This document shows positions 8,043 to 17,578 of a stretch of DNA of 64,000 nucleotides, one piece after another. How positions within the stretch are numbered: position 1 is the stretch's first letter; every line of letters starts with the position of its first letter. Made by a program: the position numbers and the translations under genes. This DNA comes from Mesorhizobium kowhaii (GTDB taxonomy: Bacteria; Pseudomonadota; Alphaproteobacteria; Rhizobiales; Rhizobiaceae). Location: assembly GCF_003253745.1 (NCBI RefSeq), contig NZ_MZXV01000040.1:62001-126000 (forward strand), written 5' to 3'. The notes under the pieces were generated by a model. That model was not told the DNA's origin. It saw only the letters and a list, made by a program, of their open reading frames with translations, and did no database searches.

Positions 8043-8591
8043 TCAGGATTTTCCCAGCAAGGATCGCAGTTTTTGCTGAAATTCATTCTCCGCCGGTTCG
8101 GTCTCGCCGCCGGCATCCAGAGACGCGCCCTGCTTGCGCGGATAAGGGTCGATCGCCAGTCCGAAGAACTGTTCGGCGAGTGCGCCGACGTCGATCGTGT
8201 CGCCGGAAAATGTTTCGGGACCGTCCGGTCCGTCCGCGTCGAGCAGGATCTCGCCGCCGCCATCGAAACCCTGCCGTCCGAGCTTGGAGTCCTCGGGCAG
8301 CAACAGTGCTTCGATCGGCTCGTCGATATGAGCTTCGACAGGGTCGAGCGTGACGATGCAGGCCTGGGTGATGTCGGCTTCGACACGACCGCTAACCTTC
8401 ACGCCATTGCGCTTCCATGAGGTCACCAGAAGCTCGGCGCGATAGGCTTCGACCGAAAGCAGCTCGTGCTCCACGGCCAGCGCCGCGCGCTGCGCGGCGT
8501 CGGCCTCGATCACCACCGGCAAACCCTTCTGCGGCAGACGGGCGATGTTTGCGCGGAACGATACCGGGCTTTGCGGGTCAATGTGTTTCAT
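8043..8591 (-). CDS. DUF177 (YceD-type) protein
   Basis: The 182-residue protein has the DUF177 pattern: VSGRVEADITQACIVTLDPVEAHIDEPIEALLLP in the middle, then DVGALAEQFFGLAIDPYPRKQGA, with a single Cys where many relatives have a CxxC. In other bacteria YceD is linked to rpmF and to 23S rRNA maturation. Here rpmF is not adjacent and plsX follows, as is usual in rhizobia. Its start is three bases from the stop of the upstream chaperone gene, so the two are co-transcribed. Confidence 0.85.
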   Translation of the reverse strand: MKHIDPQSPVSFRANIARLPQKGLPVVIEADAAQRAALAVEHELLSVEAYRAELLVTSWKRNGVKVSGRVEADITQACIVTLDPVEAHIDEPIEALLLPEDSKLGRQGFDGGGEILLDADGPDGPETFSGDTIDVGALAEQFFGLAIDPYPRKQGASLDAGGETEPAENEFQQKLRSLLGKS

Positions 8592-8594
8592 CGA

Positions 8595-9137
8595 TCAACC
8601 TCCGTTGGCGACGGGAAACGCCACCGTGCCGGAGACAATCGATTCGGATGGCTGTGCGGCCAGCTGATTGCAGGCGTCGGTGACATAATTGGCCAGCAGC
8701 GACGCTTCCGGCCAGGCGCCGGCGTCGGGCCGGACATTGCGGGCAAGGGCAGCGGTGAGCCCATCATGGTCGTTTCTTTCCAGGGCATCGTCATAGGCGG
8801 CGGTTCGACCATAAAACATCTTGGCCAGCTTTTTCATGCGTTTGGGCACGCCGACATCGCCAATGCCCAATTCCCGCAGGGAGTGGTCGACATCCAGGAA
8901 GAACTCATCGATCAGCACCTGCGCGACCTCTTGCGCCACGCCGCCCTCACCGCGCAACCGATGCTGGAACAGGAACATGTGCAGCGACACCATCTCGAAA
9001 CGGCCAAGCGGCGTGTCGGGTACATTCCAGTGGGAATAAAACACAGTCTGCCGCGCCGCTGCCACGATTTGTGCGTAAAGCGCCTCGGTGATAGCGCGGT
9101 TGGCATGGCGTTCGCGGCCAAAAAAGCGCTGGAACAT
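8595..9137 (-). CDS. ubiquinol-cytochrome c chaperone family protein
   Basis: Starting at MFQRFFGRER (180 residues), this matches the CBP3/UQCC1-like domain: ALYAQIVAAARQTVFYSHWNVPDTPLGRFEMVSLHMFLFQHRL, followed by DEFFLDVDHSLRELGIGDVGVPKRMKKLAKMFYGR. The family assists assembly of the cytochrome bc1 complex in mitochondria and alphaproteobacteria. It is divergent from bamE, with about 100 bases between the starts. A longer frame to 9194 adds residues without a ribosome-binding site. Confidence 0.9.
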   Translation of the reverse strand: MFQRFFGRERHANRAITEALYAQIVAAARQTVFYSHWNVPDTPLGRFEMVSLHMFLFQHRLRGEGGVAQEVAQVLIDEFFLDVDHSLRELGIGDVGVPKRMKKLAKMFYGRTAAYDDALERNDHDGLTAALARNVRPDAGAWPEASLLANYVTDACNQLAAQPSESIVSGTVAFPVANGG

Positions 9138-9239
9138 TGGGGATGGTCTCCCGGGGACCGTTTGTTGAAGTGGCCTTGTTGCATCGGCCTGCAAGCTGGT
9201 TTACCGGTTTTGCGGCCCAGCGCAAGTTGCGGCCAGTTA

Positions 9240-9767
9240 ATGGAGTTGTTGTTGCGCGCGCTGAATTTCAAGTCGACCTTCTCGTCCCGGCCCGCCGGTG
9301 CGATTTCGCTGCTGGTGATTGTTTCGGCGCTGTCCGCCTGCCACACCTCCAAGATGATCGGTGACCTCAGCCCAAGCGAAACCCTCACCCAGGGCTACGT
9401 CATCGACCAGCAGGCGATCGACCTGGTGCCGGTCGGCTCGAGCCGCGAGCAGGTGCTTCTGGCGCTCGGCACGCCATCGACGACGGCGACCTTCGACAAC
9501 GAGGCCTTCTATTACATTTCGCAGACGCGCAAGCGCTACGTCGCCTTCGACAAGCCGCACCTCATTGACCAGCATGTGCTGGCGGTCTATTTCGGCCCCG
9601 ACAGTCGCGTCACCCAGATCGCCAATTACGGATTGAAGGACGGCAAGGTGTTCGACTTCATCTCGCGCACCACGCCGACCGGCGGCAAGGACCAGAACTT
9701 CCTCAGCCAGGTCATCAACGGCGCCAGCAAGCTGGCCCCAGGCGTCCCAGGCGGCGGCACTCCCTGA
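9240..9767 (+). CDS. bamE: outer membrane assembly lipoprotein BamE
   Basis: The N terminus is a lipoprotein signal with the lipobox LSAC at residues 31-34 (Cys34 lipidated). The SmpA/OmlA domain follows: DLVPVGSSREQVLLALGTPSTTATFDNEAFYYISQ at about 59-93, then YFGPDSRVTQIANYGL. BamE is the small lipoprotein that stabilises the BamA-BamD beta-barrel assembly machine. The 175-residue length is typical of alphaproteobacterial members, which are longer than the E. coli protein. The start is weakly marked; nearby TTG codons are possible alternatives. Confidence 0.9.
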   Translation: MELLLRALNFKSTFSSRPAGAISLLVIVSALSACHTSKMIGDLSPSETLTQGYVIDQQAIDLVPVGSSREQVLLALGTPSTTATFDNEAFYYISQTRKRYVAFDKPHLIDQHVLAVYFGPDSRVTQIANYGLKDGKVFDFISRTTPTGGKDQNFLSQVINGASKLAPGVPGGGTP

Positions 9768-9817
9768 TCTCAGACCTGCCTTCCCCCTCGAGGAGAGCAG
9801 CACCGTCTCAGGCGACC

Positions 9818-9849
9818 AAAAACCCGCGGGAGCAATCCTGCGGGTTTTT
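9818..9849 (+). terminator. intrinsic terminator of bamE
   Basis: A 10-bp stem (aaaaacccgc / gcgggttttt) ends in a T run about 50 bases after the bamE stop. Confidence 0.85.
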
Positions 9850-9935
9850 GTTGCCGGGATCAGTCGGGCAAGGCTCGCAGCGAGGGCCTAGACGAAGGGA
9901 CGAACTGAAAGGCGACCGTGTCATCACCGCAACAA

Positions 9936-9967
9936 AAAACCCGCGGGGATCGCTCCCCGCGGGTTTT
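9936..9967 (-). terminator. intrinsic terminator of hppA
   Basis: A perfect 14-bp stem (aaaacccgcgggga / tccccgcgggtttt) with a 4-base loop stands 24 bases after the hppA stop on the minus strand. It is similar in sequence to the bamE terminator at 9818-9849, so the two convergent genes are doubly insulated. Confidence 0.88.
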
Positions 9968-9990
9968 GTCTCGGAGACTTGGGCGATCGC

Positions 9991-12132
9991 TTAGCCGTGC
10001 GCGAGCACGGCCAGCAGCAGCAACGCGACGATGTTTGTGATCTTGATCGCCGGGTTGACGGCCGGACCGGCGGTGTCCTTGTAGGGATCGCCGACCGTGT
10101 CGCCGGTCACCGAAGCCTTGTGCGCTTCGGAACCCTTGAGGTGCTTGACTCCGTCCTTGTCGACAAAGCCGTCTTCGAAGGACTTCTTGGCGTTGTCCCA
10201 GGCGCCGCCGCCGGAGGTCATCGAGATGGCGACGAAAAGGCCATTGACGATGACGCCGAGCAGCGAGGCGCCGAGGGCGGCAAAGGCGGACGCCTTCGAA
10301 CCCGAGATCAGCAGCACGCCGAAATAGACGACGAGCGGCGCCAGCACCGGCAGCAGCGACGGGATGATCATCTCGCGGATCGCCGCCTTGGTCAGAAGAT
10401 CGACCGCGCGGGCATAGTTCGGCTTCGACGTGCCGGCCATGATGCCCGGATCCTCGCGGAACTGCTTGCGCACCTCCTCGACGATGGCGCCCGCCGCACG
10501 GCCGACGGCCGTCATGGCGATGCCGCCGAACAGATAAGGGATCAGGCCACCGAAGATCAGGCCGGCGACGACGTAGGGGTTGGAGAGATCGAAGGAGATT
10601 TCGCCCATGCCCTGGAAGTACGGATATTTGTCGCCATTGGCGGCAAAGAACTTCAGGTCGTTCGAATAGGCGGCAAACAGCACCAGCGCGCCGAGACCGG
10701 CCGAACCGATGGCGTAGCCCTTGGTCACTGCCTTGGTGGTGTTGCCGACCGCGTCGAGAGCGTCGGTGGAGTGGCGCACTTCCTTGGGCAGGCCGGCCAT
10801 TTCGGCAATGCCGCCGGCATTGTCGGTGACCGGGCCGAAGGCGTCGAGCGCAACGATCATGCCGGCGAGGCCGAGCATCGTCGTGACCGCGATCGCCGTA
10901 CCGAAGAGGCCGGCGAGCTGATAGGTCGAGATGATGCCGGCGACGATGACGATCGCCGGCAGCGCCGTCGATTCCAGCGAGACCGCAAGGCCCTGGATGA
11001 CGTTGGTGCCGTGACCGGTCACCGACGCCTGGGCGATGGAGTTGACCGGCCGCTTGTTGGTGCCGGTGTAGTATTCTGTGATCACCACGATCAGACCGGT
11101 CACCACGAGGCCGATCAGGCCGCAGATGAACAGGTTCTTGCCGGTGACGGCCATGCCGGCAACCATGCCGATCTCGCCCCAGCCGAGGGTAACCGAGGTG
11201 GCGACGCCGAGGCCGACGATGGACAACAGGCCGGTGACGATCAGGCCCTTGTAGAGTGCGCCCATGATCGAGCCGTTGGAGCCGAGCTTGACGAAGAAGG
11301 TGCCGACGATCGAGGTCAGGATGCAGGCGCCGCAGATGGCGAGCGGATAGAGCATCGCCGCACCCAGAACGGCGGTGCCGCCGAAGAAGATGGAGGCGAG
11401 AACCATGGTGGCGACGACGGTCACCGCATAGGTTTCGAACAGGTCGGCGGCCATGCCGGCGCAGTCGCCGACATTGTCGCCAACGTTGTCGGCGATGGTG
11501 GCCGGGTTGCGCGGATCGTCTTCGGGAATACCGGCTTCGACCTTGCCGACGAGATCGCCGCCAACGTCGGCGCCCTTGGTGAAGATACCACCGCCGAGAC
11601 GGGCGAAGATCGAGATCAGCGAAGCGCCGAAGCCGAGCGAAACCAGCGAGTCGATGACGATGCGGTCATTGGGCTGAAGGCCCATGAAGTGGGTGAGGAT
11701 GAGGTAGTAGATCGACACGCCGAGCAATGCCAGCCCAGCAACCAGCATGCCGGTGATGGCGCCCGACTTGAACGCGATGTCGAGACCGGCGGCGAGGCTG
11801 TTGGAGGCCGCCTGCGCGGTACGCACATTGGCCCGCACCGAAACATGCATGCCGATGAAGCCGGCGGCGCCCGACAGGACGGCGCCGATCAGGAAGCCGA
11901 CCGCGGCTGTGATGGAAAGCAGCCACCAGGCGAGCACGAGCACGACGACGCCGACCATGGCGATGGTGGTGTACTGGCGTGCCAGATAGGCCTGCGCGCC
12001 CTCGCGGATGGCCGCGGAGATTTCCTGCATGCGTGCATTGCCCTGATCGGCCGCGAGGACCGAACGTGTCGCCCAGATGGCGTAGAGGACAGAAAGCAGA
12101 CCGCAGGCGATGACGGCGGAAATAATTGTCAT
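9991..12132 (-). CDS. hppA: K+-independent proton-translocating pyrophosphatase
   Basis: The 713-residue membrane protein hydrolyses PPi and pumps H+ across a membrane (plasma membrane or acidocalcisome-like vesicles). The catalytic loops are visible: GADVGGDLVGKVEAGIPEDDPRNPATIAD (188-215), DNVGDNVGDCAG (215-226), DAFGPVTDNAGGIAEM (430-445) and the C-terminal GDTVGDPYKDTAGPAVNP. Lys467 in GNTTKA is the residue that marks the K+-independent subclass (Ala in K+-dependent enzymes). About 15 hydrophobic segments are present. It is monocistronic with a strong terminator. A long antisense frame over it is a codon-bias shadow. Confidence 0.97.
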   Translation of the reverse strand: MTIISAVIACGLLSVLYAIWATRSVLAADQGNARMQEISAAIREGAQAYLARQYTTIAMVGVVVLVLAWWLLSITAAVGFLIGAVLSGAAGFIGMHVSVRANVRTAQAASNSLAAGLDIAFKSGAITGMLVAGLALLGVSIYYLILTHFMGLQPNDRIVIDSLVSLGFGASLISIFARLGGGIFTKGADVGGDLVGKVEAGIPEDDPRNPATIADNVGDNVGDCAGMAADLFETYAVTVVATMVLASIFFGGTAVLGAAMLYPLAICGACILTSIVGTFFVKLGSNGSIMGALYKGLIVTGLLSIVGLGVATSVTLGWGEIGMVAGMAVTGKNLFICGLIGLVVTGLIVVITEYYTGTNKRPVNSIAQASVTGHGTNVIQGLAVSLESTALPAIVIVAGIISTYQLAGLFGTAIAVTTMLGLAGMIVALDAFGPVTDNAGGIAEMAGLPKEVRHSTDALDAVGNTTKAVTKGYAIGSAGLGALVLFAAYSNDLKFFAANGDKYPYFQGMGEISFDLSNPYVVAGLIFGGLIPYLFGGIAMTAVGRAAGAIVEEVRKQFREDPGIMAGTSKPNYARAVDLLTKAAIREMIIPSLLPVLAPLVVYFGVLLISGSKASAFAALGASLLGVIVNGLFVAISMTSGGGAWDNAKKSFEDGFVDKDGVKHLKGSEAHKASVTGDTVGDPYKDTAGPAVNPAIKITNIVALLLLAVLAHG

Positions 12133-12371
12133 TGCCGGATTTTCCTCGATTGATGGCCCAAAAGAACCCCTCCCTGGGCCGTTGAGACAAAGACCGGATC
12201 CCGTGCACGGAATCCGCCTCTTCGCAGCGGTGTATGCGAAACAGGGCTGCGAACGTCAAGATATTGTTCGGTTTTTGCCCGGCTTTCGCCCAAAAGGCAT
12301 AGGGCACGATACCGCCGCCTCCGGCATTGTCCTATTAGATCGATTGAAATCGTCCTAGACGCGGCACGTGG

Positions 12372-13121
12372 CTACTCGGCCTCGCGGCCCATGCGGCGCG
12401 CCGTGTAGCGTTCAACCGACGACAGACCGTCATAGATCAGCACGGCAAGAGCTGCCACGATCAGGCCGCCCTGCAGGATGAAGGCGAGGTTGTTGGACAA
12501 CAGGCCGGCGATGATGACCTCGCCCAACGTCTTGGCGGCAACGGTCGAGCCGATGGTGGCGGTGGCAAGGCTGATCACCACCGACAGCCTGATGCCGCCC
12601 AGGATGATCGGGGCGCTGAGCGGCAGCTCGACCTTGGTGAGCCTTTGCCAACCGGTCATGCCAGCACCGCGCGCCGCCTCCATCACATTGGCCGGCAATG
12701 TCGTCAGGCCGGTCAGCGCATTCTCGAAGATCGGCAGCAGGCCATAGAGAAACAGCGCGATCAGAGTCGGTTTTTCGCCGAAGCCGACCGCCGGCACGGC
12801 AAGCGCCAGCACCGCCACCGGCGGAAAGGTCTGGCCGATGTTGACCAGGCTGCGCGACAGCGGCAAGAATTCGACGCCGGCCGGCCTTGTGACCAGGATG
12901 GCCAGTGCGACCGCGACGATGGTTGCGGCCACAGTAGCTATCAGCACGATGCGCAAATGCAGCAATGTCAGCGTCAGCAAGCTGCCCTGATTGTAGATCA
13001 CCGGCGCATTGTTCTCGGTCAGCGGCTTCAGCAGCGGTTCGAACCAGTCGGGATTGGTGACAAAGGCAATGAGCAGCACCACCAAAGCAAGCCTGAGCAG
13101 CGATGGAAGCCAGGCTTTCAT
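12372..13121 (-). CDS. osmoprotectant-type ABC transporter permease
   Basis: Starting at MKAWLPSLLR the protein has 249 residues and about six membrane helices. The permease coupling loop is NVMEAARGAGMTGWQRLTKVELPLSAPIILGGIR (about 140-173), with the EAA motif and conserved Gly. This family (OpuCB/OsmW/YehW) imports glycine betaine, choline or related compounds. The ATG overlaps the stop of the ATPase gene by 4 bases, indicating translational coupling. It is the last gene of the four-gene cluster 12372-16183. Confidence 0.9.
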   Translation of the reverse strand: MKAWLPSLLRLALVVLLIAFVTNPDWFEPLLKPLTENNAPVIYNQGSLLTLTLLHLRIVLIATVAATIVAVALAILVTRPAGVEFLPLSRSLVNIGQTFPPVAVLALAVPAVGFGEKPTLIALFLYGLLPIFENALTGLTTLPANVMEAARGAGMTGWQRLTKVELPLSAPIILGGIRLSVVISLATATIGSTVAAKTLGEVIIAGLLSNNLAFILQGGLIVAALAVLIYDGLSSVERYTARRMGREAE

Positions 13122-14056
13122 GCCGGCCTCGCCGCGCGCTTCACCAGACCGTCGACGGTGACGCGGCCAAGCGGCTTGCCGTCGGCGCCTTTGACCGGCA
13201 GCGCCGGCCGGCCCGACCACAACAATTCAGCCAGCGCATCGCGCTGGCTGGCATCACCGGGGATCGCCTCGCCTTCGGCGGAGCCCTTCTCCACGGCGTC
13301 GCGCACGCGGCCGAGCGACAAGAGCCGGAACGGCCTTTCGCTGGCGCCGACCAGGGTCTCGACGAAGGCGCTGGCCGGGTTTGCCAGGATCTCGGCGGGC
13401 TTGGCGTATTGCACAAGCTTGCCGGCATCCATGACAGCGATCTTGTCGCCCATGTGCACGGCCTCTTCCATGTCGTGGGTGACGAGGATGATGGTGGTGC
13501 CGAAGCGCTTCTGGATCGCCAGCAGATCCTCCTGCGCCTTGGTGCGGATGATCGGGTCGAGCGCGCCGAACGGCTCGTCCATCAACAGCACGTTGGGCTC
13601 GGCGGCGAGCGCGCGGGCAACGCCAACGCGCTGCTGCTGGCCGCCGGACAGTTCGTGCGGGTAGCGCGGGCCGAAGGCTTCGGGATCAAGCTGGTAGAGC
13701 GTCATCAACTCGTCGACGCGGGCTTTGATGCGGGCTTTGTCCCAGCCGAGCAGCACCGGCACGGTGGCAATGTTCTGCGCCACCGTGCGATGCGGAAACA
13801 GGCCGTGGCCCTGGATAGCATAGCCGATGCTGCGGCGCAGTTCGTAACCGGGCAGCGAGCGATTGTCCGCGCCATCGAGCTTGATGACGCCAGCCGTCGG
13901 CTCGACCAGCCGGTTGATCATGCGCAGCAGCGTCGTCTTGCCGGAACCGGACGTGCCGACGATGACAGCGATGGTGCGTGGCTCGATGATCATCGAGACA
14001 TCATCGACCACCGTTGTCGCGTCATAGCGCTTGGTAATGCCTTCGATCTCGATCAT
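13118..14056 (-). CDS. osmoprotectant-type ABC transporter ATP-binding protein
   Basis: The 312-residue ATPase has Walker A GTSGSGKTT (34-42), the signature LSGGQQQRV (136-144), Walker B VLLMDE (156-161) and the switch His194 in VTHD. The C-terminal 80 residues form a partial CBS-like region (RDALAELLWSGRPALPVKGADGKPLGRVTVDGLVKRA), as in OpuCA/ProV-type subunits, where such domains sense ionic strength. It overlaps both neighbouring permease genes by 4 bases (12372-13121 downstream, 14053-15216 upstream). Confidence 0.93.
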   Translation of the reverse strand: MIEIEGITKRYDATTVVDDVSMIIEPRTIAVIVGTSGSGKTTLLRMINRLVEPTAGVIKLDGADNRSLPGYELRRSIGYAIQGHGLFPHRTVAQNIATVPVLLGWDKARIKARVDELMTLYQLDPEAFGPRYPHELSGGQQQRVGVARALAAEPNVLLMDEPFGALDPIIRTKAQEDLLAIQKRFGTTIILVTHDMEEAVHMGDKIAVMDAGKLVQYAKPAEILANPASAFVETLVGASERPFRLLSLGRVRDAVEKGSAEGEAIPGDASQRDALAELLWSGRPALPVKGADGKPLGRVTVDGLVKRAARPA

Positions 14057-15216
14057 GCCGTTTCAACCCTGCGCTTGGTGGCGGTCATTTCGATCACCGC
14101 GTCGAGAATGATGGCCGCGGCAAAGGCGAGCGCTACCGTCGGCACGGCGCCGAGCAGCACCAGATCCATCGCCGTCTGGCCAACCCCCTGGAAAACGAAC
14201 ACGCCGAAACCACCGCCACCGATGAGCGCGGCAATGGTGGCGAGGCCGATGTTCTGCACCAAAACGATGCGGATGCCGGTGAGGATCACCGGAAATGCCA
14301 GCGGAAACTCGACGCCGAACAGGCGCTGCCTGTCGGTCATGCCCATGCCGCGCGCCGCGTCGTTGGCAGCGCGCGGCACGCCGGCGAGACCGACCACGGT
14401 GTTGGCCACCACCGGCAGCAGTGAATAGAGGAACAGAGCGACGAAAGCCGGCGCCGTGCCGATGCCGCGAATACCGAGCGCGGCGGCTCCCGGCACATGC
14501 GTGGCGACCCAGCCGAGCGGCGCGATCAGCAGGCCGAATAGCGCTATCGAGGGAATGGTCTGAATGATATTGAGCACGTTGAGCACGCCGGCGCGCAGCT
14601 TTTCGACACGATGGCAAAGGATACCAAGCGGCAGGCCGACGATCACAGCCGCAGCCAGCGAACCGAGCGCCAGCGTCACATGCTTGGAGCCTTCGGCCCA
14701 AAAACTGTCAGCGCGGTTGGCGTATTCCTTGAGGATCGACAGATTGTCCCAGCTTCCCGAAATCAACAGCAGGCCGATCGCCAAAGCCGCTACGACAAGC
14801 ACGCCGATCCGCCCCAACGGCGACAGGTTCAGCCGTGTCAGCACGTCGGCTAGCAGAAGCGTGAAGGCAAAGATCAGCATCCAGAAACCGGAGGCCGGCG
14901 ACACTCTCGCAAAGGTGTTGCCGGCTGGCGTGAGATATGTGCCGGCGACGCCGATCAGCAGCGCTAGCGCGGCAAGTGCCACGACGCTCGCGGCAAGGCG
15001 CAGGACAAGCGGCGTCCTGAACAGCGCAATGAGCGCGGCTATGACAACGATGGCGAGCAGTAGCGTCCCGGTGGCCGTCGGCAGCGCCTCGAGAATCGAG
15101 CGCGCCTGGCCGGGAACGATGCGGTTGGCGCGGAACGTGGCAAAGGGCGCGGCGAAAGCCGCATAGGCTGCTATCGCGGCGATGACCACGCCGAGCTTGT
15201 CGAACCGGATCTGCAC
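14053..15216 (-). CDS. osmoprotectant-type ABC transporter permease (long form)
   Basis: The 387-residue protein has an N-terminal block of about four to five hydrophobic segments (residues 1-165) not found in the shorter partner, followed by a standard permease domain with the coupling loop RAANDAARGMGMTDRQRLFGVEFPLAFPVILTGIR (about 277-311). The long N-terminal extension is characteristic of YehY-type permeases. With the 249-residue permease it would form the heterodimeric channel of the importer. It lies 55 bases after the binding-protein gene. Confidence 0.9.
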   Translation of the reverse strand: MQIRFDKLGVVIAAIAAYAAFAAPFATFRANRIVPGQARSILEALPTATGTLLLAIVVIAALIALFRTPLVLRLAASVVALAALALLIGVAGTYLTPAGNTFARVSPASGFWMLIFAFTLLLADVLTRLNLSPLGRIGVLVVAALAIGLLLISGSWDNLSILKEYANRADSFWAEGSKHVTLALGSLAAAVIVGLPLGILCHRVEKLRAGVLNVLNIIQTIPSIALFGLLIAPLGWVATHVPGAAALGIRGIGTAPAFVALFLYSLLPVVANTVVGLAGVPRAANDAARGMGMTDRQRLFGVEFPLAFPVILTGIRIVLVQNIGLATIAALIGGGGFGVFVFQGVGQTAMDLVLLGAVPTVALAFAAAIILDAVIEMTATKRRVETA

Positions 15217-15271
15217 GCCCTCCCCCGTCAGTCGATCCGACGCGCCACGAATGCGGCGCGCCGGGATCGTC

Positions 15272-16183
15272 CTACTTCAGGAAGCCGTTCTTTTTCAGGA
15301 AGTCCTCGGCGACGCCCTTGACCGGCTCACCGCCGACCTGCACGCGACCGTTCAGCTCCTGCAGCGTGACGAGGTCGAGCTTGGCGAAGACCGGCTTCAG
15401 CAGCGTCTCGATCTCGGGATGTTCCTTCAGCACCTTTTCGCGGATGATCGGCGCCGGCTGGTAGACCGGCTGCACGCCCTTGTCGTCGTCGAGCACGACC
15501 AGACCGGACGGCGCGATGCCGCCATCGGTGCCATAGACCATGGCGGCATTCGCCCCGCTGGTCTGGTTGGCGGCGGCTGCGATGGTTGCCGCCGTGTCGC
15601 CGCCCGAGAGCGTGATCAACTGGTCCGGCTTCAGCGTGAAGCCATAGGTGGTCTGGAAGGCCGGAAGTGCGGCCGCCGAGTTGACGAACTCGGCGGAGGC
15701 CGCCAGCACCACCTGGCCGCCGCCCGCGACATACTTGCCGAATTCGGTGAGCGTGGCGAGCTTGTTGGTCTCGGCGACCTCCTTGCGCAGCGCGATCGCC
15801 CAGGTGTTGTTGGCCGGCGACGGCGACAGCCAGACGATCTTGTTGGCGTCGTAGTCGAGCTTCTTGGCAGTCTCATAGGCCTTTGCGGCATCCTTCCAGA
15901 CCGGGTCGTCGGCCTTCTCGAAGAAGAAAGCGGCGTTGCCGGTGTATTCGGGATAGATGTCGATCTCGCCGGCGGTGATAGCCTTGCGCACCACCGGCGT
16001 GCCGCCGAGCTGGATCCGGTCGGTGGTCTTGATGTTGTTGGCGTTGAGAACGAGCTGGATGATGTTGCCGAGCACGCCGCCCTCGGTGTCGATCTTCGAA
16101 GAGACAACCACCTGGGCACTGGCGGAAGCCGCGGTGATGCCGAGCGCCAATGCCGCGCTGGCCAAGACCTTGACTGAAAACAT
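15272..16183 (-). CDS. osmoprotectant-type ABC substrate-binding protein
   Basis: An AAGGGA site stands before MFSVKVLASA, giving 303 residues; a 14-residue longer frame lacks such a site. Residues 1-23 are a Sec signal ending ASASA. The mature protein is an OpuAC-type periplasmic binding protein: VVSSKIDTEGGVLGNIIQLVLNANNIKTTDRIQLGG, EIDIYPEYTGNAAFF and MVYGTDGGIAPSGLVVLDDDKG. The DIYPEYTG motif is typical of the OsmF/OpuCC group. Specificity (betaine, choline or another solute) cannot be decided. It is the first gene of the cluster. Confidence 0.92.
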   Translation of the reverse strand: MFSVKVLASAALALGITAASASAQVVVSSKIDTEGGVLGNIIQLVLNANNIKTTDRIQLGGTPVVRKAITAGEIDIYPEYTGNAAFFFEKADDPVWKDAAKAYETAKKLDYDANKIVWLSPSPANNTWAIALRKEVAETNKLATLTEFGKYVAGGGQVVLAASAEFVNSAAALPAFQTTYGFTLKPDQLITLSGGDTAATIAAAANQTSGANAAMVYGTDGGIAPSGLVVLDDDKGVQPVYQPAPIIREKVLKEHPEIETLLKPVFAKLDLVTLQELNGRVQVGGEPVKGVAEDFLKKNGFLK

Positions 16184-16360
16184 TGTGAAAATCCCTTGCT
16201 GTGAACCGGAATGCGGCGGCCGCATATGAGCATGGCTTCAGCCACCAGTCGGGGCACACGGTTTCATAACAATAGGCACAGAGGCAATAATTTTGTTCGG
16301 GCGCCGCAAATTCGGCAGGCACCATGTTGACAGGGCGTGTCAGGCAAGCAGCGGCTGGGA

Positions 16361-17578
16361 TCAGGCGTCGGCCTTGCGAATGCCCGTCAGCTTGAGCGCG
16401 CCGAGGGCGACGAAGCACAAAACGGTGACCGGAAAGACCATCCAGTTCAGCATGGTCCAGCCCCAGGCATTGTAGACCATACCCGACATCAGCGACGCGC
16501 AAGCGACAGAGCCGAACAGCACGAAGTCGTGGAAGCCCTGCACCTTGCCCTTTTCCGACGGCCGGTAGCTGGCCGCCACCATCGCCGTGGCGCCGATGAA
16601 GCTGAAATTCCAGCCAAGGCCGAGCAGGATCAGCGACGTCCAGAATTGCCACAGCGCCAAGCCCGACAGAGCGACGATGGCGCAGCCGATGAGCAGGATC
16701 AGGCCGGTGGCGACGATGCGTTCGGCACCAAAGCGATGGATCAGCGAGCCGGTGAAGAAGCTCGGCGCGAACATCGCCATGACGTGCCAGGAAATGCCAA
16801 GCGTCGCATCGTCCTCCGACAGACCGCAGCCAACCATCGCCAGCGGGGCGCCGGTCATGACGAAGCTCATCAGCGCATAGCTGCCGACGGCGCAGAACAG
16901 CGCCGCGACGAAGCGCGGGTGGGTAACGATTTCGGCCAACGGTCTGGCGTCGTTGTCGGCGATCTCCACCTTGCCGGATGCCTTCGCCGGCAGGCGCAGG
17001 AACGACAGGATGATAGCACCGACCGCCGCCAGCGGCAGGATGGCGGCGAACGAACCGGCAAACATCACCGGCGCGAACGATTCACGGGTGAAGATGACGA
17101 TCTGCGGCCCGAGGATGGCGGTGACGATGCCGCCGGCCAGCACAAAGGAGATGGCGCGTGCCTTGAACGGCGGCGGCGCATTGTCGGCGGCGGCAAAACG
17201 GAACTGCTGCACGAAGGCGCCGCCGACGCCGATCACCAACAGGCCGAAGGCAAACAGCCAGAAGCTGCCGTGGAAAAGCGCCGATGTAGCGACCAGCCCG
17301 CCAAGCGCAGTGACGATCGTGCCGGTCATGAAGCCGCCGCGTTGGCCCATGCCGCGGATGATGGCCGCCGCTGGCAGTGCGCCGAGCGCCACGCCGATGT
17401 TGAAGCCGGTGATCGGCGCCGTTGCCAGCGACTTGTCGGGACCAAGCAGATATTGCCCGGCCAGCGCCCCCATGGAGATGGCGATGGGGGCAGCAGAACC
17501 GATGATCGCCTGCGAGGCGGCGAGGATCAATGCGGTGCGACGCGCGTCCGTGCCTGCCTCGATGGCGATTGCTGTCAC
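16361..17578 (-). CDS. MFS transporter
   Basis: The 405-residue protein has about twelve hydrophobic segments. The cytoplasmic loop 2-3 motif is degenerate (AAAIIRGMGQRGGFMTG) and SYRPSEKGKVQGFHD lies in the second half. It belongs to the major facilitator superfamily, but the substrate is unknown. The start overlaps the nusB stop by 4 bases, so it is translated with the rib-nus cluster. This is the position where thiL often follows nusB in related bacteria. Confidence 0.85.
   Translation of the reverse strand: MTAIAIEAGTDARRTALILAASQAIIGSAAPIAISMGALAGQYLLGPDKSLATAPITGFNIGVALGALPAAAIIRGMGQRGGFMTGTIVTALGGLVATSALFHGSFWLFAFGLLVIGVGGAFVQQFRFAAADNAPPPFKARAISFVLAGGIVTAILGPQIVIFTRESFAPVMFAGSFAAILPLAAVGAIILSFLRLPAKASGKVEIADNDARPLAEIVTHPRFVAALFCAVGSYALMSFVMTGAPLAMVGCGLSEDDATLGISWHVMAMFAPSFFTGSLIHRFGAERIVATGLILLIGCAIVALSGLALWQFWTSLILLGLGWNFSFIGATAMVAASYRPSEKGKVQGFHDFVLFGSVACASLMSGMVYNAWGWTMLNWMVFPVTVLCFVALGALKLTGIRKADA

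Noticed and set aside
9979..12153. A 724-codon plus-strand frame opposite hppA
   Set aside because: It is a shadow of high-GC codon usage in hppA, rich in Arg, Asp and His without any domain; hppA has complete family motifs.
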